From NCBI GenBank assembly GCA_024529925.1, contig JAFEUB010001051.1:1261001-1325000 (forward strand): DNA of 64,000 bases, written 5' to 3'. The translations under genes were made by a program, and so were the position numbers. The notes beneath the pieces were generated by a model. It saw nothing but the letters and a program-made list of their open reading frames with translations. It was not told the DNA's origin and did no database searches. Source of the stretch: Ophthalmolycus amberensis (taxonomy: Eukaryota; Chordata; Actinopteri; Perciformes; Zoarcidae). Shown here one piece after another: positions 43,843 to 57,122 of this stretch. How positions within the stretch are numbered: position 1 is the first letter of the stretch; the number at the start of each line of letters is the position of its first letter.

Positions 43843-44278
43843 CTTCATAACCTTCCTCTAGAAGCTGGTTCATTTGACAAATGATTTAACTTGCAATACA
43901 AAAGTCATCAAATGATCTGAAATTGTGTGGTACAGCCAAAAGTGTTGAGGTCTATGAGATGTGTTAAATTGTCATACAACTGCTATTCTTCCAGTTTGGG
44001 GTTATCTGTGACGATGAATCAGTCATTTTAATAGCTTTGTTTTAATGCTACACTGTAGCTGTTGTAGTGATTAGTTCCACTTTACAGAACTAATCTAATG
44101 TATGAAAAATATAGTTATTGTGATACATAAAACATTTATACTAGATCATAAATACCAGTCAAATATTGATATGACATCACAAATACACAGTAAATACAGA
44201 CATCCATCTTAAAATCTAAACCATCAGCTCACATGATTCATACAAAAAAAAAGCCCACGTCTTGTTAATTTAACCAGT

Positions 44279-44284
44279 TTTATT
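44279..44284 (-). promoter_or_regulatory. Candidate slc22a17 polyadenylation signal
   Basis: AATAAA on the minus strand. Using it would give slc22a17 a 3' UTR of about 1.75 kb, with 440 bp to the convergent pomp signal. Confidence 0.45.
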
Positions 44285-46036
44285 TGACATTAAATCAGGC
44301 TATATAGTTAACTGCATCATACTCATTGAACAGCTCATCAGTGTTGTCAGACATAATACTACTAGTGATAATAAGTATCAGTGTATGTTTGTTAGGACTG
44401 GTTGAGTGCAACATACAGAGTGAATAAACTAATAACGCAGGACGAAGCTAAAGTGAGCGTCCTTCCTCCTCGACGCCAGGGTCCAAATGAAACACGTCCC
44501 GCTTCCTCTAAACACGACGCACCCGTCAAAACACACCGGGATGGGTTTTTTTGAAGCACTGAAACCGCCATGCTTTGGTAATTCTCCGTCGAGATTTAAC
44601 CATAATGCAACAAGGCATCAGCCAGCGCAAAATAAAAAAGCCATGAAGAAGAAGAAGCACATCCTTTGGTGCGCGGTCGAGGATTTGGGGGTTCGTTTGG
44701 AGCTTCTGAGGCCCTCTTCAGCTCCCACTGAAACCTCGGGGAGCACAATCACCGGGCCCGTTCTCCAGCATCGATAAACATTCAGGTAACATGACAAGAC
44801 AAACCTCTTTCAAAACTTCCACATTTAAGTGCTGAGGAAAAAATGTAAATGATGTGCCTGGTTTACACAAGTCACCATTTAAAGTTCTGTAGTTTGTTCG
44901 TAGCCGTCTGTTCTCTTACATCTGAGACTGGTCATCTAGAGAGGCATTAGAATAGTCCTTCAGACATGTGACAGTTTACAGCTTCACTGCTGGATCAGAG
45001 AGTTGGATTGATCGCAATCCTGTTCAACAATATTCAGCTTAATACTATGATAGGCCTCTGGATACTTTATCGATTACCGGTATGCTTAATAACAACATAA
45101 ATAAGACATAAATATTGCTGGCTCCAGGCCAGATTCATTTACTGGATTTACACAGTTTGAACATGGACACCTTTGTATTTGTTTTGTTTTTAGCTTCTGA
45201 TCCCAATATTGATATCAGTTGATTCACGCTCCTAAAACTCTTACATTGTAAGATTTGGCTCAAATGAACCACCGTCGTCTTGAATAATAAGTTTGACAGA
45301 GCTCTGCACCGCTGCACAGCGTACTGCACTGAACAGTTTCCAGCGCCCAGAAGTTAAAGAAGCCGACGCTTGAGTATTTACACGGCACCCACACGCCATC
45401 GAGTCGTACAACGTTCGAGGACTGTGGTCCACACGGGAGACTTTTACCACGAGTGTCACGGAAAAGTATACAAAGCTGACATTGCTTTGATTTTGCACGT
45501 CTAGTGTTGTCGTACACGGCAAACACGACAAGAACAACAACCGCTCTATGCAGGTTAAGACAAACGCTTGGCATAATTTGCAACTACTCTCGGAGCCACC
45601 GGTCTGGAGTTGTAAGCGGCTAACATACAGACGCGCGGAGGGGGTGGGACAGCAGTGCAGCAGTATGCTGGTGTGTCACATGACGGGGGGGGGAATCACC
45701 TGCCGTCTGGTCAGGAGGAGATGACGATGATGAAGACTTCCCCACATGCATCTGTGAGCATGTTAACACACATCTCAGTGGCAGGAAACAGAGGATGGTG
45801 ACGAGAAATGGAAGCTCGACCCAGCCTGCCTGCGTTTGGAATGACTGAAGGATGATATGTTAAGAAGCTAACGCCGTCTGAGCATGTTCATCGCCATCCT
45901 TCATGGTCCACAGTCGTCTGCTCGGCCATTCCTCCTCCTCTGCATGAACACGATGGATGTGAATGTTCTGGCTGCAAAAGTGGGTGATTTGAGCGGAGTC
46001 CGTCTCACTCTTTCGGGGGTCTTTCTTTCTTTTTTT
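44285..46036 (-). other. slc22a17: Probable slc22a17 3' UTR
   Basis: No other gene was recognised between the slc22a17 stop and the candidate polyadenylation signal. Short frames here are not supported. A G9 run lies near 45686. Confidence 0.4.
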
Positions 46037-48790
46037 TTAGGTCTCTGGGTTGGGTGTGGCCAGCAGCGGCACATTGTCCCGCCTCCTCCTGCCCAGCGGG
46101 GGGCGCCTGTACTGCTCCCCGTCGGCCAGCGTCTGGGGCAGCGGCTTCCTCTTGCTCTCGGGCAGCAGGAGGATGGACAGCACGGCCAGCAGGACCAGAG
46201 ATGAGTAGACCACGTGGTGCAGGAAGTAGCCGTAGTGGTTCCTCAGGTCCATGAGCGGGGAGGTGAGGCGGCCCACGCAGCCCAGGGCCAGCACGGAGCC
46301 CACGGCGGTGCCCCTGCAGACACACACACAATTTCAGATTTGTCCAAACGAAACAAAAGTCTAAACATGTTTTTACCTTTGGAAAATGCTAGGCTAGCTG
46401 TTTAACACAATATCACCATATTTTCACTAAACTAAATAAAGTAAGGCTTCTGTAACCTTTAACATCCGCGTCGCTGTGTCAGCGTTACCTGATGACGGTG
46501 GGCATGATCTCTGCGGTGAAGAGGATGCAGAGGGAGGCGGTGGCCTGGGAGGAGAAAAGACCCAGCGCTGAGAACACAGTGATGGCCGTCTCACTCAGGT
46601 CTAAAGGAGGAGGAGGAAGAACAAGCTCGATGAAGTTTGTCAGTTTCTGGTGATATATCATGATGCCCTGTTGATATGAACTGATTTCTAATGTAGAACT
46701 CTAAATATTCATATCCCTCAGCCTGTGTTGCATGATTAAAGCACAGCACCTGACACCGTTTTGACTTTGCTGCCGCTGCAGTGTCCTACATTAACTGAAT
46801 GTCATTCTCGTTTTCATCCACAAGGGGGCGACTGACACCTACGCAACTGTGAGTGTGTTTCTACAACCTGCTCTGGAAAGACAAAAGGCACCTGGAATGT
46901 GTTTTTTCCATTAACAGAGCGGACCGGTTTGCATGAAGCACGAGCCCAACAGGACGTCAGTGCTGTATAGATGACCTAATATGAACACAAAGCCGAGCTT
47001 AGCATCAAGTAAACTAACTTTTACTTTCATTCCAGTCAGGATTTGAGGAAGGCTAACACATACGAGGCTCACTTAACGTCTCTAGGGGAGATGGAGGGTG
47101 ACTGTGTCCACCTTGTTGTCAAAGACTACAACCAGCTCTCTTCATCGGACTCTAGATAGACTTGAGGAGAAGAATCTCCTGCCGCTAAAGCCTGCTTACA
47201 CTCCATGAGTCCCAGGAGGATCAGAGAGGCCAGCCCCGTCATCGTCATGGAGAGGAGCAGGATGCCACGGCGGCCGCACCTGTCTACGGTCGCCCAGAGC
47301 AACAGCCAGGCCCCGCCCCCTGCGCACACAGACAGCAGGTACGTCCAATAGAAGCTCGGGGCCGTGCCTCTGACGTCACCTCGGAAAGAGCTGTAACAGT
47401 GACTGATGCCGTGAGAGATGAATCTGAAGGAGGAAGGACGAAAACACAAAGATCGAGCACGGAGGACGAAATACGAGACCGCAGCAGCAACAAGAGTGTG
47501 TCGGGAGTGTGGGAGGACTTACGAGGTGAAGCCCAGCACACACATGTTCTTCCAGATGTTCCTGCTGTGGAAGAGCTCAGGGTAGGACAGGCGGGGGCGT
47601 GAGGAGGGGGCCGGCTCTGAATCCAGCTCTGCAGCGGACGAACGGGACAAAAGACAACACAGAGGATGAAGACGGGATTCTCTTTACAATCAATAGAACA
47701 CTGTCAACGGTATTCACATGAGGACTCGAGTTAAAGCAATGCTGTCGCAAATACCTTTAATCAAATAGAGGTTGTTTGATACTCTGGCTGCACCAGGCTA
47801 AATACAAATTGATTCCCAATCTAGCATTTATTAACAGTATATAAGCAATACATTATTCATAACACCATATACAAACCTTACCACTTTGTATTTTAGCCAT
47901 TTAGTTGTTTATTTATGTTTTTGTCGATGTATATGTCGTCAGTATATAACTCTGTTAAAGTATCCGTAACAGATTTTAATAAAAGCAAAACACACATTTG
48001 AAGAAAAGAATAGTTCATTTTGCAATTGTATTTTTACACACATATCGGTGAGATCTATGGAACCCTCAAAAACAGAGGATGTAAAGCCAACGTCAACAAC
48101 TCTAACTTAAGGGAGCAAACGATGTCACTACCTGGGAGAACTGTTCGTAGCTGCAGGTCATCACACTTTATCATGATGCCATGTGTCTTTAATAAATCAT
48201 GAACTTTAATTAAGCATCATTACCGACTCTTGGCAGTGGTGTGAGATAGGTACTCGTGTTTTGAAATGTGCTGAGTAACTCATAAATAATGTCGCCTTCA
48301 TGAACTGAACATCCATTCAACGCGACAGGGATGCAGGAAAGATGAGCTGCTCTCAGTGTGAGCGAGAATACGAGCGCATTCACACCTGTAGTTGGGTTCA
48401 TCTGGTCCGGATCAAGGAAAAGATATGATACATTGTTGCATTTTAGTTCTGATTTGGTTCCCACAAGTACACGGATGTGTACATCTTTGAGTAACTGACT
48501 ATATGAATTAATAGCTATTATTAGAATGCAAATCGACTGCACGTTATGAATAATGAGCAACAGGGAGAGACAGGACTGTACCCTTTTGCAAGTTGCCATT
48601 TAACAGGTGCGAACGTCGGGGAGTGCACGGACGCGTGCATGAGGCGTCTCAACAATGATTCAGGTTGTATAACTGTGTGACCGCTGTCGCACACTTTTTA
48701 AGGGACTTAATTACCTGAGAAAGTACACAAAGTCGGCACAGTAACCGAAGCAACCCGGTTTGGTGTGAAAGCCCCATCAGAATCTAAACT

Positions 48791-48824
<34 letters not shown>

Positions 48825-50923
48825 GTGAAGCTCTCGTCGTCCCTCATATCTCTGTTGGAGTTTCTTCTCTCAGTGAAGGAGTTCATGTCCGCTGATCTCT
48901 CCGACAGAAGGAGCCAGCGAGGAGACTCTGGAAACACCCCGGGAATGCTGCAGAGGAGACCAAACACAAGTCGGGCTCACTCTCTTGATCTTTGCCGACC
49001 TTTACCGAGCACCAAAACACACATTTGGAAAATAACACACGTGCGTCACAAAGAATTCCTTACTGCTTAATCCAGCTTTGCTTACAAAACCGCAATGCAT
49101 TGCCATCCATCAAACTTTAATCTCTGTTAATTTGGTTTTGAACCCGACGGCTTATCTTCTAACAGAGGCCTTAAGAGGGACTGGGGACCCGGAACCAAGT
49201 GGTCCTGATGCATTCTGACATGAACTCAAAGGCTCAGTGTGACGAGGGGATTGGAATCGATACGATCCAAGAAAGCTTTCAGCAAGTCAGTTGGCATCAC
49301 GGCACTTTATCAAAAGACTATCGGCTCCCTTCACTCTCTTGTCACTGCAGTTTCACAGGGAAAATAAAACAAACGTACATACTTGAGACAGTACGGACAC
49401 ACAGACAACAAGAATATCTAAACCTGAAAAGACAATGTGGGGAATCAAAACCATAGAGCTGAATATGTAATAAGAGAATCACCGGAGGCTTAGAAACAAA
49501 TGAGGACGTGCAACCAAACACACACACACTCATACCCATAACAAAGGAAAAGTGTCAGTGGGGCGGCACCGGCTCCCAGCAGGCCCCTCCAGGACTGGCA
49601 GCCCAGGGCGACGGCCAGTAGGAGTAGTTCTCCGGCTACGGTCGTCAGCCCGGCCAGCATGGTCACCACCAGCCTCAGAGAGGGCTCACACAGCTCCAGA
49701 CCTGCCGAGTCAAAACACAACGTCAAAGGATCTTTCCACTCGAATCGAACGCGGTGCGTCCCTTCAGACGTTTGAAATACTCACGAGTGATGTACAGCGT
49801 GAGGTAGACGCCACCGCTGGCTGCCGCCAAACAGAAGCGCATGACGATGAAGATGGAGGGGTACGGAGAGACGCACACCAACACCCCGAACACCACCGAC
49901 AGGGTCAGGGAGGTCAGCAGGGTCTTGGACCGGCCCAGTCTGCAGGGAAACAGAGACATGCAACGTTACCGAACGACACACTACACCTGTATTATGACAG
50001 CAAAAAAAGAATGACTACAAGTTATTGATAAATACAAATGGGATATTGTTGATTAACTATTCTAAAAGTATTTTCAGTCATTTTATCATCTAAAAGAAAA
50101 TCAAATCAAGATAAAAACATGAAAACCAACAACAGCAATAGATGATGAAGTAAATGCTGAAACCGGTTTCACATGTTTAAATATTAAATATTTGAATATT
50201 AACAGCAAGAGGGTTGGGAACAGAAAATAGGACAACGGTCCACTCTGAATAGAAGAGATAAGATACAATAGAGAACCATTAACACTGTTACCACATTCAT
50301 AGTTTCATGGAATTCACAAATAAATCAGACAAAGTGGCAGCTAGATCAAATGATATTACCTGCATGTATTAAAACTTTCACAAAGAAAGAAATAGAACGA
50401 AAAAATCAGCTCAAGTGTGGAGCACAGCTGATCACTAAATGTGATGATTAGACACTTTCCAGCAGAACGCCAGAGCAGCACTTTTGTTTCCAACTGGCGG
50501 ATGAGCCCTGTTCCCTTTTCTCCCGCGTTCCCCAGGAGGCAGCATTCATCCACTCGTCTTAAACAGATGCTACGCTCAATTGGTCAGCAAATTAACTGGC
50601 ATCACCCCCCCCCCCCCCCCCCCCCCCGATCCTCATCACAGTTGCACCACCATGTTTCTACAGCAGCCCAGACACTGATGTGTAGAGAAGTGGTTGTTGT
50701 AATACATTCTTTCACCATCTACTGTCTGAATATTGTATTTTGTGTGCGTAAGTGTTCGTGTCTGTGTGTATTTTGGTCGTGAGGTAGTGAATCTGCAACA
50801 TAAAGAACAAGAGATGAAAGATTGAGGAACACGCTTTCCAAATCGACCCAGAGTAACCTTTTAACAGAACTTCTCCTTGCCTTGCATGTTTTTTCTACAG
50901 ATGACTGCAAGAGTGTGAGCGTG

Positions 50924-50960
<37 letters not shown>

Positions 50961-53900
50961 TACCTGTCAGAGGCAAAGCCCACGCTGAGACAGCCAGTCA
51001 GGACGCCCAGGATGAAACACACCTCCTCCACGGGGACCAGCCAGTACTGACCACACACCAGATCCCACTGGACAGCACAGAGCCGGGAGGGAGAGAGACA
51101 GATCGGTGAGTTATCAAATGGAGCAACAGGAGAGCAGAAGGCGCCGACAGGCTGGTGAACACAAGGCACAATGGGAACACTCAACCAATAACATCCAGAT
51201 GTGCACACACTGGAATAATGTTTCATTAACATCACACTAACTTTTCGACCCCGGTGCCCAAACAGGACTGCAACTAAAAACTATTGTTATTATGAATTAT
51301 TCTGACAACTATTATTGGTTTAATCGATTTGTCAAATAAAGGTGAAGAGAAAAGAGTGCACGGTGAGGTCCAAACACCCAAATACATCGAATGCTTTGTC
51401 TATTACAACGACAGAAAACCACCAACTGGGCCTTCAATTCATCAACTGATTACCAGAGATGTCTGCGATTGGTTTTCTGTAAATGAAAAGCTTTTTGTAG
51501 ATCAAATTCATATTGTTTTTTTCACCAGTTTCATTTATTCATAGTCCAAATTATTACTGAATTACTTAGATGGTGAGATGGTGAAAGAAATCCGTTTCTG
51601 GTCCTTCTTGGATGTAATCACACTGTTATTGTACATCATAGTGTAGCCACATGGAAAGTTAGCAAATGTGTTTTTAAAAGAAACACAGATATCTGCTCTC
51701 AGATCAGAGTTTTAATCACATTAAGCCGACCCACTGATTTGCATTAACAGCTGAGCTCTGCTAATGTCGCTGTCTGCTGAACGCAAAAAGGATTTTAATG
51801 ATCCAGAGAGGGAGAGCAGAGGGCCTTACATAATTAAAGCCCTCGCACAGAAACATTAAAGCCTGTCACATAATATCAGCCGTCCTACCGCTGAGGCACA
51901 GAGACACAACAAAGCACACCAGCCGGGTAAAAGGGCAACATAGCAAACACCATAGTGCTCGTACGGGTGGAACGCTTTGGACAACAGGAGGCAAACAAAC
52001 GGCTTCGTAAAGTCCCCAGACTGGTTTTTGGAATGAGGCTCACGCACCAATCAGGTATGTTCCTTTGGAACGGCCCGAGACCCGAAACCATTTCCTCCTT
52101 TCACATTTCTGACTGAAACTCAGCCTCACTGCTGCTGCTGCTGTGGGATTGACGCCGCAGACAATAAATCATATTTTGTTGTAACTTGCACTCGATTTTG
52201 TCAGTCAGACACAAGACAAGAGATGTTTTTAGATCAGAGGAAGGTTACAGATGTTTTCAGGATGACATTCCAGCTCCAAAGCAACTAAATCTAAAGCAGC
52301 TCTGGAGGAACAGATCATCCAAAAAATACTTTCTGAGTTAAACCTGCGTTTAAAAAGAGCCAAAACGTGTCCGTCCGCTCGTCCGTCCGTGTGACTCTCG
52401 GTATGTGGACGAGACTGAACGCCCGCTACCTCCTGTATGTCTCGTCTTTAAGCTCCTGCTAAATGCCTCCCTCGGCAGCGTTTACATATCGCCGCAGTGA
52501 TGTGGGGGGGGGGGGGGGGGGGATTACCGGCGAGCCGCCCTAATGCCACGGACCGGAGGGCTGGGTGTGGCTCCCACATCAGCGGACACCAGGAATGAAA
52601 GCAGACACACAGGCCACAGAGTGACCGGCCTGAGTGGAAAGAAGTGTGAGCCGCTGGCTCCGCTCTGTTAAAAGACCGTTAACGAGAACAAGTTGGCGTT
52701 TTTACTATGAAATCCAGCTCTGAGAGGAAATGCATGTTTTGTGTAATTAATTGTGTAGTTATGAGCATAAGAGGCGAAGAAACCACCTGAAGTTGTTGAT
52801 ACGAGGTTATTTTTCAAACCTGTCGATATTTGTGGTGTTTTTTTAGTGTCTGATTTGAAGGCGAGATAATATCATAAGTGACAAAACACTCACTGTTCCA
52901 CTTCAGCCTATCGTCAGCCTGCCTGTGTGCTGATTAGATAAGGAGCAAGTTACAGTGGAAAGGTTAAAGAAGTTCAGATCCTGAGAGCAGAGACGCAAAA
53001 TGAATGATTGAAGTTCTCCAATCAGTTACTAAAGTGCCCACTGGTGAGACATTCCTATGTTTGTTTATGTTTTATCCCATGAAGTAAAAAATTGCTTTTA
53101 GACCTTTTAGATGAAGACATGTTTACCTTGATGTCCATTCATTTAAGTGCACTGTCTCCCTCTATCTCAATGGTAATCTGGCTGTGAGCAGGGATCCTTA
53201 GTGACGTGTTTACAGTGACGCTGGTCTGATGAAAGACCTAAAAAGAGAACTGCAGGATACTTTCTTTAACTATCAGAATTGATTCATCTGACTCAGACAT
53301 ATTGTGTTCTTCCTCCTCAAAACCTGGTGCCTAAGTTACCCACAATGCCACTCGACCACCGAAGGTTCAGTCGGAGATTTGGGCGTGTTACGCTAGTAGC
53401 GGTGGACGTAAGCTTCCTGCCCGTAGCAGAGATGAGGAGCAGACCTCAGAGGTCTGGGAAGCTCACTTCCTGCTCCCACCACATGAAGACACAGACTGAG
53501 TGCACGAGAGACACTATCACCCGAAAATGAACAGATCTGTGATTGTTGTTCTTTCTGAACATGTGTGACGCTGTGGCTTAGCGGGGCTGTGTATGCAGCA
53601 TCAGACTGTCCTGGGATTAATCTCAGTGACATCATTCTCATATGACTACCCCAAAAAGGTACGACGCACATTCAGCACCTGCATCAAACTGGAGGAAAAT
53701 GTTATCAGGGCTCTTCTGAATCTCTGACGTTTGGAATTTTCTTGAACGCACCAACAGAAAGGTGTTTTCACAACAACTCCTGTCGCCACACAAGCATAAC
53801 AACATTGAACTTAAAAAGCAAGTCAATTAAATGCTACGATGCATTATAAACTCGCACGATCCAAGGCTCCACAAGCCACCAGGAGAAGACCTTTTTATAG

Positions 53901-54631
53901 TGCCAATTTATAGGTTTAAATTATGTGCAGATAAAGTTTAGCAAGGGGTTGCAAAAAGGGAGGCTGCATGCTCAGCAAGACCCTCCTCTGGATAAATGGG
54001 GGATAAAAATGGAACAACTGTTTCAGCATTTCAACGCCCTAAATCGAGACATAAACAAACAAAAAAAAAAAAAAAAGTAGCCCTCCCACAGAAAGCCCAA
54101 ACAATGAACTAGGCCAGGACCATGATTAAGGAGGATCCCAGGCCGGAGCTGTACCTCAGTGACGATGTTGTTCCTCAGCCCTTCCGTGACGTTGTAGTCC
54201 CAGCCGGCCTCGCAGTCCACCACCGCAGACTGGCTGCCGTTGACATACTGCTTACACTGGGACAGGCCCCCGCCGTCCCCGGGCCTCTCCCCCTTCTGCC
54301 AGGGCAGGGAGGCGTTCAGCACTTCGGGGGACGGCAGGGGCCCTGGCAGGTGGCAGTGGTGGGGCTGCGACAGGGTGATGAGGGGGTCGGAGGAGAGCAG
54401 AAAGGCCAGGAAGAGGCTGGGCAGGATGGAGAGAGCAATCAGGACCCTCTGCTTCTTCCGGCCCAGAGCCAGCACCATCACCTCCCCCGTGGGAGGCAGC
54501 GAGGGCGGGGCGGGGAGCGAGGAGGAGGAAGGGGCCGGGGAGGAGGGAACCGGGGAGGAGGGGAGGGACGGAGGGGGAGCGGGACACGGGGAAGGGGAGA
54601 CCAGAGGGGGAGAGTCCGGGGATGTCATCAT
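46037..54631 (-). CDS. slc22a17: SLC22A17 (24p3R/BOCT) major facilitator protein
   Basis: Nine coding exons, read right to left: 54631-54155, 51067-50964, 49939-49785, 49701-49536, 48947-48823, 47628-47523, 47423-47200, 46600-46489 and 46313-46037. Phases agree and total 1746 nt (581 aa). Exon 1 encodes a Pro/Ser-rich cytosolic N terminus (about 1-57), a first membrane segment (about 63-82) and an extracellular loop with three N-glycosylation sequons and GWDYNVT. Later marks are WDLVCGQYW, the MFS loop DRLGRSK (exon 2/3 junction), FPESPRWLLLSE (the SLC22 PESPRWL motif), RNIWKN, DRCGRRGILLLSM, LPESKRKPLPQTL and the C-terminal DNVPLLATPNPET. The last two and DRxGRRGILLLSM fit SLC22A17 better than SLC22A23 as I recall them. 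The mammalian protein is a plasma-membrane receptor for lipocalin-2 (iron trafficking) with doubtful transport activity. Intron 1 is 3.1 kb. Confidence 0.93.
48791..48822. repeat. (CA)n microsatellite at the slc22a17 exon 5 donor
   Basis: On the gene strand the exon-5 donor GTGTGT is the first unit of this tract. Confidence 0.95.
50605..50627. repeat. Poly-C tract in slc22a17 intron 2
   Basis: About 23 consecutive C on the plus strand (G on the gene strand). Confidence 0.9.
50926..50958. repeat. (TG)n microsatellite beside the slc22a17 exon 2 donor
   Basis: The tract starts 6 nt inside intron 2, right after the GTAATA donor on the gene strand. Confidence 0.95.
52504..52522. repeat. Poly-G tract in slc22a17 intron 1
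   Basis: About 19 consecutive G. Confidence 0.9.
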
Positions 54632-54712
54632 TAGATAAGGAGGGGGGGGGGGGGGGGGGGATTGTTGTGATGGTTGGTCCCCCAGGCAGAGGGGGAGAGA
54701 CGTGGGAGAGCT
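54632..54712 (-). other. slc22a17: slc22a17 5' UTR part of the first coding exon
   Basis: On the minus strand a good acceptor (TTTTCTTCCACAG) precedes 54712, so the start exon seems to have 81 nt of untranslated leader. Confidence 0.6.
54642..54660 (-). repeat. Poly-C tract in the slc22a17 5' UTR
   Basis: Nineteen G on the plus strand, so C19 in the mRNA, 10 nt upstream of the start codon. Confidence 0.85.
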
Positions 54713-55547
54713 CTGTGGAAGAAAAGAAGTACACAGAATTATTGTATAGTTTGAACACCCAACACGGGACTGACATTATATTACACAAACATAATGGCAT
54801 CACATGACACATTTTGACTTTCGTCACTCATGTGTGTTCACCTGGTAACGCCCGCTGTGCTGAACCCACATGTTGCACGGAAATATGTGGAGTGACACTA
54901 AATTAAGTGAAAGTTCACAGTAACGTTGCATTTTGTCCAGAGTAAGAGGGGGACACACTGGGTCCTTTCACGGGGAGACTGCACCATTTAAAAAATATAC
55001 CGAGCGAGCAAATATCCGCCCAGAGATTGGTACTGAACAGAAGAATGCTGTAACCGTACGGGAGCAGATTATTTACATAAACCAATCCTGTCCACCCACA
55101 GAGAGTCAAACTACTGTCGGGTTAGGAGACCGTACCTGTGTACTAGAGAATGTGGTGCAAATCAAACTAGAGAACGAGAGCTGAAATCTGACATTTTACA
55201 GGTCAGATAATCAATCAATAAAGAAGAAAATTAATTATTTTTAATGCTGTTTATAAAACCACCACTGGTTGGTTATAGGCCTAAAACAAAGCTGTATTTG
55301 TCAATATCCCAGTTGTTACACAGAGAATATAGAGTGTCCAGTCAAGCTGCCTTTAAGTAGAGACAGAAAAAAAAAAGTAAAAGAGGGGGCCCTTCCCTCT
55401 CTGTGTTGCAGGCGGCTCTCTGCGTGTTTCCCGGTCGGGGGCCTGAATGTGAACAACCTGTGCTTTGCTCAGCCTCCTCCTCTGTCGGTGCACATGGAGC
55501 TCCTCTCACAGCCAGAGTGGTCGTGTTTTCTTTGCACGGGGGCCGGT

Positions 55548-55616
55548 GGGGGGGGGGGGGGGGAATAAAGGAATCCCACAGGGTTACATAAGAGCTTTTA
55601 CACGAGGGGGGGGGGG
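55548..55616. repeat. Two poly-G tracts
   Basis: G16 at 55548-55563 and G11 at 55606-55616, in the likely first intron of slc22a17. Confidence 0.85.
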
Positions 55617-55859
55617 AGAGACGTGAAGGGAATGTAACACACAGGGGCTGGCTGGCCTCTTTGGAAGTACTGACACAATACAAAAGAGAGAGAGTGTGTG
55701 AGGAGAATAACATTACAATGTATGAAGCAGCTGGGCCAGACGGGTCGTACCGGACTGACGAGACTCACACCTGCCCTGCCCCCCGGTAGATTGGTCCAAC
55801 ACATAGCGGCTGTTAAAACGTCCGTCTGGCATTGAAAACAGACGCATACTGTTACTCAC

Positions 55860-56060
55860 CCTTTTATAAAATGTTGTCCACTGTTCGGCGGAATGCTACA
55901 GCCCGTTGTCTTTTCCAAAACATCCAAAGCATTGCGGCGCGAGCGGGGAGACAAAGGAGTAGAGCGCAGTCTCGCCGCGTTCACCGTGTCTCCTCGGCTC
56001 CGTCGGTTCAATGAAAAGACATGTCTGTCCCGGAGACGTGCTGCAGCCTCTGAGAGACAC
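55860..56060 (-). other. slc22a17: Candidate slc22a17 5' UTR exon and promoter zone
   Basis: A strong minus-strand donor GTGAGT at 55859-55854 follows a GC-rich, CpG-containing stretch extending to about 56400. The exon's right limit is a guess. Confidence 0.4.
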
Positions 56061-56589
56061 CAGAGCTGCGGTTGACACGAGCAAGGACACTGGACTCCTG
56101 TTAGCCACTTGGAGATGAGGTGATGCTAGACTCCTCTCCTACCGGTTTTTTTTAACGTTACCGGTTTAGTCCTGGTTTCTGGTTTCTACCGACATTACAC
56201 AGAATGATTAAATGAGGTATAATTGTGTCCGACATCACCTTAAAGGGAAACGCGTCGTCAGTCAGCCGGTCGCGGACAAAGAGCGGGTGGAAGGCTGCAT
56301 CGGGAGAAGCCTGTTTATAGAGACGAGCAGCTCCGCCGGTGGCGGTACACTTCGTCACAAGTCGGGTAACATCGTCAGAGCGACGTCATCCTCGGCTCAC
56401 TGCTGTCAGAGGTCGTGTATGATGAGGCGATACGTCACTCGGCTATACATTGTTCATTTATTTATTGACTGTTTGTTTGGCCTGCGTTGATCATTTTCGT
56501 TTATATTATTGTATAACAATCATTGTTAATTTTAACCATGACATTAGATGTTGCAGATATTATTATTGAGAGAGGATAACTGAGAGTAC

Positions 56590-57122
56590 ACCAGACTCAT
56601 TCTTTAGGTCTTGCTATAACTTGATTTGCACAAAGCTACTAATTGCTTGCCTTATGATCTATATAAGGTGGTGGAGAGGAGGAAATTATTATCCATATTG
56701 GACCACCCTCTCCACCACCTACTGCAGGGACAGCGGAGCACTTTCTCCAACAGACTGATCCAGCTCCGCTGTCACAAGGAAAGATACAGGAGAACATTCC
56801 TGCCCTCTGCTATTAGACTTTATAATAAAACACCTCTGGCCAGATCATCCTTCACATGACTACACACCGCTACACTGTTGTTGTTTGCTGTTGGTTGATC
56901 TTTGCACTCCTGTTTTTTACCTAGTTTGTTAATTTAACACTATTCTATTTGTATATACTGTGTATTTTTGTTATTTTCTTTTCTTATATTCTTATATTTA
57001 ATATGTTCTACTCTGTTATTTTATTGTATATATTGTGCATTTTTCATACTGAATAGTTTTACTCTGTGTATCTTTGCTGCTGTAACATACAAATTATAAA
57101 GTATATATCTATCTATCTATCT
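56590..57122 (+). mobile_element. 3' fragment of a non-LTR retrotransposon
   Basis: A frame around 56626-56859 reads ILDHPLHHLLQGQRSTFSNR, then ERYRRTFLPSAIRLYN, the C-terminal tail typical of a fish LINE family. A 3' UTR-like AT-rich stretch follows, ending in a (TCTA)n tail (about 57104-57122). The 5' part with the reverse transcriptase is missing. The clade is not certain. Confidence 0.6.

Noticed and set aside
45884..46331. Plus-strand frames and a second minus frame over the slc22a17 last exon
   Set aside because: Shadows of the GC-rich coding exon; the 46037-46313 frame alone matches the family and phases.
54122..54638. 170-codon and 132-codon plus-strand frames
   Set aside because: Antisense shadows of slc22a17 exon 1, rich in Gly, Arg and Glu from the Pro codons opposite.
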